Shown here: positions 56,785 to 64,000 of the stretch, piece after piece
Numbering within the stretch: the stretch's first letter is position 1
How the letters are laid out: every line of letters begins with the position of its first letter
NCBI GenBank assembly: GCA_019925105.1
Contig: JAHGAU010000001.1
Coordinates: 2,728,001 to 2,792,000 of the forward strand
Length of the DNA: 64,000 nt
Direction: 5' to 3'
From: Niebla homalea
Lineage: Eukaryota; Ascomycota; Lecanoromycetes; Lecanorales; Ramalinaceae
Program-made: the position numbers and the translations under genes
The notes under the pieces: generated by a model
Database searches by the model: none
Seen by the model: the letters and a program-made list of their open reading frames with translations, nothing else
What the model was told of the DNA's origin: nothing

Positions 56785-57613
56785 ATGTCTTTTCGTCCTT
56801 CTCCTCGACCTTTCCTCCTACGCGCCATTAGGCAGTCCAGGTGCTATCGTCGCCCTCTCTCCACGCTGCCCGATAACCCTCACATTGTAAGATCCCTGTC
56901 TCTTCCTGCCTAGCCTGATGTCCATCCAATCCTGGCAATCGAGGCTCTTGGTTCTATCAATGGCTCTGATGTCTTTACAGTACCATTCACCGAACCCTTT
57001 CGCACCAGAGACCCACCTCCTGACCATCCTCCCCACTGATCCACCAGCCCCCGCCCTTTGCCTAGGGCACACCGCCACGATACCCCCGAGTGCTGCCCCT
57101 GACAGCTTCACCGCCAATCCAAAATTTCTCACCATCCTCTCCTCCGTCCTAGCGGAACACGCTTTCCAAGACGAGGGCGTGATCTCCCAAGCCCAGGCCA
57201 TGGCCTCTACCTCAGGCTCTGCCCTGGGATCAGGCGGCATGTTCTTCCCCTCCCAAGGAAAACGGAATCGACGCCGCGAAGGCATGGGGGGTGGTGGCGG
57301 GGGCGCAAGCGGCTCGGGCGCTGGTCCGACGAGCAGTCAGGGCGGTGCAGGAGGTGGAGGGAGAGGTGGGTATATTCATGTTTGGGATTCGAGACACCCG
57401 CCGGATTTCGGGCGGATACCAGAGCCGGAGGATATTTTTGGGAGTTTGGAGGTTGATGCGCGGGGAGGCTTCATTGATGGGACGGGTAGATGGCAGGAGA
57501 GTGGGACGTATCGAATTGTGACGAAAGAGGGGGTGTTGGGCCTGAGTGAGTTCTTGAGAGGGAGGCTGGTGGAAAGATTGAAGATTGAAGAGGCGAACGT
57601 ACTGAACTCTTGA
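56785..57613 (+). CDS. Conserved fungal protein, probably mitochondrial
   Basis: Exons 56785-56886 and 56981-57613, joined at GTAAGA..TTTACAG (94 nt, phase 0), encode 244 residues. The first exon supplies a basic, serine-rich, acid-free start (SFRPSPRPFLLRAIRQSRCY then RRPLSTLPDNPH) typical of a mitochondrial targeting peptide. After PETHLLTILPTDPPAPAL comes a helical region (FLTILSSVLAEHAFQDEGVI), a Gly/Ser-rich linker of about 35 residues, then the best conserved block GYIHVWDSRHPPDFGRIPEP, EDIFGSLEVDARGGFIDGTG and GTYRIVTKEGVLGLSEFLRG. I recognise this end as common to uncharacterised filamentous-ascomycete proteins, but no biochemical function is known to me. Without the first exon the frame also has an ATG at 56918, which would lose the targeting sequence; the spliced form is preferred. 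Confidence 0.75.
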
Positions 57614-58366
57614 GGAGCTACTGGATGGTTTCTAGATTGCTGGCCCACAAATGCCGACGTCATTCACTCGGAGGGTCACAGGCATGCGCTCTGAACAGCA
57701 AGCCTTGTGATACTATTTTAATGATCAGAATCTGAACATGGTCTTTGACAGTCTTCTTGCCGAACTTCGGATCGCCCTCAATTCCCTCGCCTTACATTTT
57801 AACTTGACCCTGTCTGTGTCAACACCTCACAACCCCTTCCGAGAAAACATCGCATGCTCGTCCTTGGCTACTGGCTTAGCGTCATTGCTTCCCATGCTAC
57901 CTGGGGCGCAAGAATAACCTCAAGACTGCATCTTGCTTTCCTCCGGGTACGAAGCATATTATTCCAAATCTTGAGGCCAGCTTCGCCCTCTCTTACGAAA
58001 GCGCAGCATAGAGCAAAGCGCCATGAATGCGATAAGCGAGCCCAAATCGAAAGCAGAGAGTCTGGCCTTCCGAATGTGAAGCAGCGTGCATAGCTAGTGA
58101 GATTAGTCTTCTCTCAAGGCGGCTCGTGCTCGGCCGCACGATTTCACAACACACAAGGCTGTGGGCCATCTCGTTTACGGCGTCGAAGCGGGCTGGACAT
58201 CTAACGCCTTTATACCTCCATACCCCATTCTTGACCCTTTGATATAAAGGACGCTGGGGTCAAATTCTAACCACTAAACCACCAAAGACGCATTACACGG
58301 AGACGAAGCCTTTGATGTCAGGCACTGCGAGAAGTAGTCTATAGCTGCATCCTTTGATCTTCCAGA
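57614..58366. other. Intergenic, no recognised gene
   Basis: Includes 3' flank of the preceding gene and the promoter of the next. A frame at 57854-58093 (+) has no recognisable domain. Confidence 0.4.
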
Positions 58367-59527
58367 ATGGATCCTGTCAAATCGTCAACAACAACATCAC
58401 ATGAAGCATCTCCAAGTAACGGCATTCTGAGGTCTAATTCTGCAACTTTTCAACATGTCAATCAAGGATCCTCGGCTCCATCACCTCCACCTCCACTGGC
58501 TCCAACACCAGCTCCTAAGTCAGCATCAGCGTCAGCGTCATCGTCATCACCACCACTTTTTTCAGACCAGGCATCACGAACCACTCTCTCGCCTCCGCTC
58601 GGCCAATTTTTTATCAATGCCTTCCTGCAGGCTTTTGGCCTAGCCGCGGCCATTGCATTTGGCGTCTTTGCCGTCGAGTCCGTGCGTCAGGCTGAGGTCG
58701 CCAATGGCTATGCCGTCAAAGCCTTGGAGCAGGCCAGGGTAGCCAATGAAGTCGCCATGTTGTCGATCTGCATGCCTGGGACTACGACGAATGGTGCACC
58801 GCAGGTGAGTTGGACTTTACTAGGCTTCTTGCTTCAACGGCATGTTAGCCGTGTGAGCCGAGCAGGCTGATACTGTGCGCTGGGCAGGGCAACCGGTTGA
58901 CCTCGCTATGTGCGCTTGTAAGCGCTGCCGGTGACGGCCCAGTATTCCCTGCTGCAGCGACGGCGGTCTTTACTGCCGCCAGTACCTTGAATGGTGGTGC
59001 TATGACGACTACGACTGCTACCCCGCCAAGTGCTGCAACAACTGCTACCCCGCCAAGTGCTGCAACAACTGCTACCCCGCCAAGTGCTGCAACAACTGCT
59101 ACAATTTCGAATCCTGTTGCGGCCGTTCCATCCAGTGGTGCTTCGAGCCCTGAATCGAGTCAAAGCAACGCCAGTGTGATCATTGGCGCCGTCTGCGGTG
59201 CCTTAGGTGGTGTGCTGATCGTCGGTCTCATTATCTTGTGCTTGATAAAGAGTAGAGTCCGCCGAGGACGAAGGACAAACGGTGATGTTTCGCCAGGCAA
59301 AGAAAGACAAGGGCCGATGGTAAGGCTTTGGAGGTGGTATCGTGCTACATTCCTCGACTCGACCGTCCATACAGGCAATGGCTGAGAGGTTGCGCTACTT
59401 CTTGGTTGAAGTTTGCCCCTGCCAAGGAAATGTTACCGAAGTGGTACCACGATCCCGGACGTTGGCAAGTAAAGATGAATGCGAACAAGCAATGAATCAG
59501 TTGCAAGAAGCTCTCGAGCAAAATTGA
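58367..59527 (+). CDS. Two-membrane-segment protein with Thr/Pro repeats
   Basis: Exons 58367-58804, 58888-59319 and 59375-59527 give 340 residues; if the last intron (GTAAGG..TACAG, 55 nt) is not used the frame ends at 59385 with 311 residues. The first 75 residues are Ser/Pro-rich. A hydrophobic segment FINAFLQAFGLAAAIAFGVF lies at about residues 85-104, followed by an Ala-rich amphipathic stretch (VANGYAVKALEQARVANEVA). A Thr-rich region has three tandem copies of TATPPSAAT, likely O-glycosylated, then SVIIGAVCGALGGVLIVGLI as a second membrane segment and a basic tail (KSRVRRGRRTNG). The Ser/Thr stalk before a single helix and basic stop resembles fungal wall-sensor architecture, but no Cys-rich WSC domain or signal peptide is present. 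No family is recognised. The C-terminus is the least certain part. Confidence 0.6.
59014..59103 (+). repeat. In-frame 27-bp coding repeat
   Basis: Three exact 27-bp copies starting at 59014, 59041 and 59068 (ACTGCTACCCCGCCAAGTGC...) plus a partial fourth, encoding the nonapeptide TATPPSAAT. Exact copies imply recent expansion. Confidence 0.9.
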
Positions 59528-60426
59528 GCATGAACGCCGGTGGTAGCAGAGGACTTACTTGCTTTTGGAGCAGAACGACGAAGGTCTTCCTCAGAAGCAG
59601 ATTCGGGAAGAAAGGTCCCTGCAACAGGCCAAGGCAAAAGACTACCACCGAATTCCCCTTCCCTCGCAAACGCAAACGTGACAGGACGACGGACCGTTGA
59701 CGCTTCTGAGGGGTTATTTGGGCCTCATGGGATATGAAGAACACTGCAGAAGCAGCAATAGTAGCACAGGCAGGAGTAATTCCTTGTGCCAGCCTAGGTG
59801 CAGGCATGGTGGTAGGGGGTATCTCATGACACTGTAGATATCATCACCTGTAGGTACATCCTAGACGACCTTTGTGTCCTTTCTCTTCTTTCATAGATCC
59901 ATCATCATAGATCACACTTAAATCATACCTACCCATCACATTCATGCGTCCATGCGTGACACCTTGAGATGGAGAGGCAAATGGGCTATTTCAGCTATGC
60001 TGTGAGGATTGAGGGTCATAGACTGCATGCAGATAGGCAATTCCCAAAACCTGAGCCATGACAATAAAAACAATTTCACGTAGCAACCTGAACTTTCAAC
60101 CTCGGACTCTAATTCGGCTGACCTTCCCAATCACCAAAAGGCGTCGTCCAGGCAATCCGCGTCTACCAGCAAAGATGCCATGACACTATGACGCTGCTTT
60201 GATAATTTGAAAAGTGACGCTATGCCGACATCATCACTTCCACACAGCTGCTCGATACCCTGCCCCCAAGCACTACGACCCCCTAGGATCTACTTCAATA
60301 ACCATCGAACCACCCTAAAAATGCCCCCCTCGCCAACCCCAACTTAACCAAAGCTTTCTCCCCCCCATCATCATCATTCTCACCACTGACCAACGGTCCA
60401 CAAACCCTCCAAACCTCACAAAAAAC
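59528..60426. other. Intergenic, possible 3' extension of preceding gene
   Basis: A frame from about 59540 to 59737 (VAEDLLAFGAERRRSSSEAD) is protein-like and could be a further exon of the preceding gene, but no clean splice join was found. The rest is the 5' flank of the next gene. Confidence 0.35.
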
Positions 60427-61020
60427 ATGGCCCCCCCACAGCACCACCAACCCGCCCCCAACATCTGGGCCCAAATGTCCTACACCCCGCCCCGCGGCCC
60501 GTGCTCCCAGAAGCTCTCCATGCTCACCACCTGCCCGTGCCACCGCTTCATGATCCACCCGCTCAAAGCACCCACCAGCTTCGAGTGCGACGGCTGCGGC
60601 CACCACGCCTCCTTCCACCACCTCTCTTCGCGCGAAGAGGGGGAGCAGGGGTGGAAAGCGGCGCAGCAGCAGGGGACGGCATTGATTGGGGGGCCGCACC
60701 ATTTACGAGTGGAGGAGGTGATGAAGTGGGAGATGAGGGAGGAGGGGAGGGAGACGTTGGAGGCCGGGGGGGCGAAGAGGAGGAGGAGGATTGAAGGGCC
60801 GCCGCTGCCCGGGGGGGAGCGGCGTGCCATGGTGGGGGCGTTTGGGGAGGAGGACGGTGTGGGGGAAGATGAGGTGGTTGAGATTGGAGTGGAGCAGGCG
60901 ATGAGGATGGCGGAGGCGGGGAGAGAGGAGGAGGTGTTGGAAGGGGAGGGGAGGGAAGAGGCAGAGGAGAGGGAAGAGGCCGTGAGGAAGGCTAAGGGGA
61001 GGAAGAGGAAGGGGAGGTGA
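60427..61020 (+). CDS. Small conserved protein with Cys/His zinc-like motif
   Basis: A single exon of 197 residues. Residues 25-65 hold the only ordered part: GPCSQKLSMLTTCPCHRFMI followed by HPLKAPTSFECDGCGHHASF, with Cys36, Cys38, Cys54 and Cys57 plus nearby histidines giving a plausible zinc site. The remainder is Glu/Arg-rich, low complexity, ending in a lysine/arginine cluster (RKAKGRKRKGR) that could serve as a nuclear signal. I recognise the CPCHRFMIHPLKA..F.C.GCGHHASFH block as recurring in uncharacterised filamentous-fungal proteins; no function is known to me. The coding strand is purine-biased towards the 3' end. Start: the first ATG after a CT-rich leader. Confidence 0.65.
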   Translation: MAPPQHHQPAPNIWAQMSYTPPRGPCSQKLSMLTTCPCHRFMIHPLKAPTSFECDGCGHHASFHHLSSREEGEQGWKAAQQQGTALIGGPHHLRVEEVMKWEMREEGRETLEAGGAKRRRRIEGPPLPGGERRAMVGAFGEEDGVGEDEVVEIGVEQAMRMAEAGREEEVLEGEGREEAEEREEAVRKAKGRKRKGR

Positions 61021-61742
61021 AGGGTTGGGAGATTGAGGTGCGGTGCAGTGGGGACTGATAAAGGATAGAGTGCGTGCTAGAGCATGGACTGCGAAGAGCG
61101 TGCCCGCTGAGGTGTTGCACTGCAGTCGGAGTCGGTGAGGACCTCAAAGGGTGTCAAACGCGCAAGCAAGGTGGTCGAAAGGGCCACGCGCGAGGTTGGA
61201 GATGGCATCCATTTGATAAGCCCTAAAGAAAGAAGCTCCTAAAGCTATTTATTAATCACACGCAGCCACATGGCTGGAGCGTGTTTCAGCAGCTCAGAAT
61301 GCTTGTCATCCAATCAGCCGGCGTGACGCCACCCTTCTCCAAACGCAGGAGGCCGGTGCTTCATGTCTGAGACACGGGCACACAAGGGTCTCGACTCTCA
61401 CCTCTTGAGGTATCATGATGCATAGGCCATTAATGAAGCCTTTGCATGCGTAAGGTTATGCATGGCATCATCGCAATTTTCCTTGGTTCGCGGACGAAAT
61501 TTGCGTTGCCAGGAACGGCATTTGGCGCCTTGGGAATGACGTAGCAGACTGGTTTGGTCATCGCAATTTTCTAGGTCACCGGGTCCGGATGCTCTCTTAT
61601 TAATTGCCGCCGACGTCCGCACTGCTGCTCTTTCACTAATTTATACAGACCAAATTCCACACATTCCACTTTTCGCTCTCGTCTCCCTCGACTCTGCGAC
61701 ATCCTCGACACACCTCATTGGAATCTCCTCCAGCCCGTCACA
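61021..61742. other. Intergenic, promoter of NCE102
   Basis: No gene recognised. A pyrimidine-rich stretch (about 61650-61740) directly precedes the NCE102 start, as is common in highly expressed fungal genes. Confidence 0.45.
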
Positions 61743-62389
61743 ATGAATATCTTCAATCTTGGCCTCCGAGCGCTCCAGGTACACAAGTTCCTCACTACTC
61801 GACCCAAGCGCAATCGTTTTGCTGACCAGCGTGGTGCTGTAGTTCCTCTGGACGTTGCTGATTATGGCACTCGTCGGTAGCATGATCCACGATGCGAAAG
61901 CCGGCGACCCGTCCGTGATCAATTACACCATGTTCGTTGCGGTCTTCGCTATGCTCTCACTCATCTACCTCATTGCCGGCACGATCAACGAGAGCTTCTC
62001 GGGTTCGCCCATGTTCATGCTGATCGCTGATGCGCTCAACACCATCTTCTTCTTCTGCGGTGGTGTCGCCCTTGCGGCAGATTTGAATGTTCACAGTTGC
62101 GGCAACCAGGTATGGAATTCTCTTTGTCTTGTCTTTGTTGCACGTTTTCAGTGGACGCAGGATGCTGACCCTATATGCTCAGGGATACATCCATAGTAAC
62201 GGCATTACCAATGGATCGGACAACCCGAGCAAGCGTTGCAAGGAGGCGCAAGCCGTGACAGCATTTTTGTGGTTCGGATTCGCTTCATTCGCCGCCTCAA
62301 TGGTCTTCTCATTTTTCGGAATGAAGGGCAGCACGACGCCGCGTCCGTCGATTATCAGGAGAGGTGGGCCATCTATGTCACACGTTTGA
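61743..62389 (+). CDS. NCE102: Nce102-type MARVEL membrane protein
   Basis: Exons 61743-61778, 61843-62109 and 62183-62389 (introns 64 and 73 nt) encode 169 residues. The twelve-residue first exon MNIFNLGLRALQ joins FLWTLLIMALVGSMI, the conserved start of Nce102 proteins. Four membrane segments are visible: the first above, YTMFVAVFAMLSLIYLIAGT, FMLIADALNTIFFFCGGVAL and VTAFLWFGFASFAASMVFSF, i.e. a MARVEL fold. GNQGYIHSNGIT and the KRCKEAQA stretch match the extracellular loop of the family. In yeast Nce102 sits in eisosome membrane compartments, senses sphingolipid and helps organise plasma-membrane domains. It has a basic C-terminal tail. The acceptor of intron 1 is TGTAG after CTGAC; an alternative AG upstream would break frame. 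Intact. Confidence 0.93.
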
Positions 62390-64000
62390 GGGTTGGTGAG
62401 CAGCTCAGATCCTTTTGTAGCTGCCACCTGTCTTGGAAGGTTGGTGCTAATGAATGCTTGACAGGACCCGGAAAAGTCTAAGAGGCACAACGCATTCTTG
62501 AAACGCTTGATCCTTTCGATTTGCCTGGCATCTCACGCGGGAAGAATGTTATCAGTCGTCAGTCGATACGATTTTCCTATACCACTTGCTGCAGCGGACT
62601 TTCTGAAAGGCAAAGTCTGCAACCTCTCAGCCTGGCTTGGGTGTCTTCGTTAAGATAATCTGACATGTAAATATACATACGAGAGAAAAGCCTTATCGGG
62701 TACAATTAATGTTTTTCTTTGATCCAATGCCCGTTGCACATCCAGCAAGTCATGTCTTTGTGGCCATAAGATGGATAGGTGAGTATGAGTCTTCACACTC
62801 TTCACATGACATGTTTCCAAAGTCGATCCAGAGGTTGAGTATCCCGAAAGGCAATTTGACAAGTCACTGTGACTGAGGGAATTCACAGAAAACTTGGCAT
62901 TGGGCATCAACTTGAAAATGAGGACATCGGCTGATCCTTGGATTGGTCTGTCCCGGATGGCTTGCTGCTCCCCACCCTACGATCGACGCCTTATCCGCCG
63001 AGTCTGCATGTACCACAAAAAATTTACGAGCCATGGAGCTGTGCTAATTCGTCAATAGATTCCGTTTGTCGACCTGGATTGTCGATGTACCAGCAAGCCG
63101 CCGATCATACCTCTCAATTGGGAAAGTAGGGCTGCAACAGTATTTGCTTTGGGATAAATATGCGGGATCGAGCTGGTGGGGCAGAATTTGAGACAATTCT
63201 CAAAATCAGAGCAAATGCCCCCAATTATTCGTCTCTTCTCACACGTGTCTTCCCACACCCGTGTGGCCAACATCGTTATCACCAACACTTGCATCGGCCG
63301 CGAGTTGGTGGGATCAACTAAGTGGCAGAATACACTCACGCGGCCGCTAGAAAGCCCCCGTTCTGCCAACAAAGCTTAAGCCTTCATACCAATCACGGAC
63401 CCGGGACTCGTTGCCGGCGCCAACAATGCTAGACTCAGCCCCTTTCGAGACATTGAACACAGCTTTACTCATCCGCCACAACATTGTCCGATGACTTACT
63501 TGGTTTTGGAAAAGAAAGAGCCATAGGCCACCCTCTACACCCTTGCGAAGACGTTGACGATGGCATACATTGCTGACCGACATCTCGGTCAGCACCCTTG
63601 CGATATCCATCTATGCAATATCTCGGTCAACACCCTTGCAATCTTGTGCAATGTCACGTCAAGTCTTCTTTGGCCATCTTCCAATTGCATTCCGCATTTG
63701 CTATCTTCCTTCGGTCTGTGATTGGCTTTCTGCAAGTGATTCCATTGACCTCTTGTCCACGTTAATTCGCATGCGACCGAGGAGCCTGGGTCAAATGACA
63801 TTCGCATTGTCTGAGAACCTTCATAATATCAAGCCCCTCACCAGGTTCCATAGCTTATTATTCGGGAGGCTGTTTGCCTCGAACTCCAAGCATCACCATT
63901 GCCCCAAAACTTCCCCAATTACTCCCTCAAAACACCATTGTTTTGACAGGCACACTCTTTACTTTCTGCGACCATCGGAGAAAAGTCAGTTGACAGCAAG
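62390..64000. other. No recognised gene
   Basis: The last 1.6 kb has only short frames with no domain. Two 23-bp direct copies of ATCTCGGTCA(G/A)CACCCTTGC(G/A)AT lie at 63582-63604 and 63620-63642. Confidence 0.4.

Noticed and set aside
1..64000. CRISPR arrays, rRNA operons, telomere repeats
   Set aside because: Tandem arrays present are minisatellites without spacers; no rRNA-like or TTAGGG arrays seen.

Overview
This window looks like nuclear DNA of a filamentous ascomycete. The recognisable genes carry many short introns (41-166 nt) with GT..AG ends and often a CTGAC/CTAAC-like branch site, and they are fungus-specific or have fungal architecture: Mediator subunit Med1, glutamine synthetase, an Air1/Air2-like zinc-knuckle protein, an Orm sphingolipid regulator, a Dal5-type transporter and an Nce102 MARVEL protein. 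Gene content and codon use would suit Dothideomycetes (Capnodiales/Mycosphaerellales), but that placement is inference. No rRNA, convincing tRNA, CRISPR, telomere repeat or intact transposon was seen.

The window has two halves. Bases 1 to about 36,500 are gene-poor and repeat-rich. Almost everything interpretable there belongs to one expanded family of small BTB/POZ-like proteins of 220-290 residues. I could splice seven apparently intact members: 250-1113 +, 8834-9596 +, 12658-13433 +, 14622-15397 -, 19145-19989 +, 22794-23769 - and 30210-31116 -. An eighth (26728-27671 +) is intact except for one in-frame TGA. Two decayed tandem fragments lie at 31.5-32.6 kb. Between them are unassigned ORFs, several minisatellites, a quasi-palindrome and a family of degenerate repeats at 33.3-34.9 kb.

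Bases 36.6 to 62.4 kb are conserved core genome with genes close together: MED1 (-), glutamine synthetase (-), a 1,423-residue ascomycete protein of unknown function (+), the zinc-knuckle protein (-), ORM (+), an MFS transporter (-), a mitochondrial-looking unknown (+), a two-membrane-segment unknown (+), a small putative zinc-binding protein (+) and NCE102 (+). The last 1.6 kb shows no gene.

Fungal core genes are not in operons, so neighbours here need not share a pathway. ORM and NCE102 both bear on sphingolipid and plasma-membrane homeostasis, and glutamine synthetase and a Dal5-type permease both relate to nitrogen, but the spacing gives no evidence of co-regulation. The most unusual feature is the BTB cluster: strongly diverged paralogs in both orientations, some still sharing identical exon lengths, in every state from intact to fragmentary.
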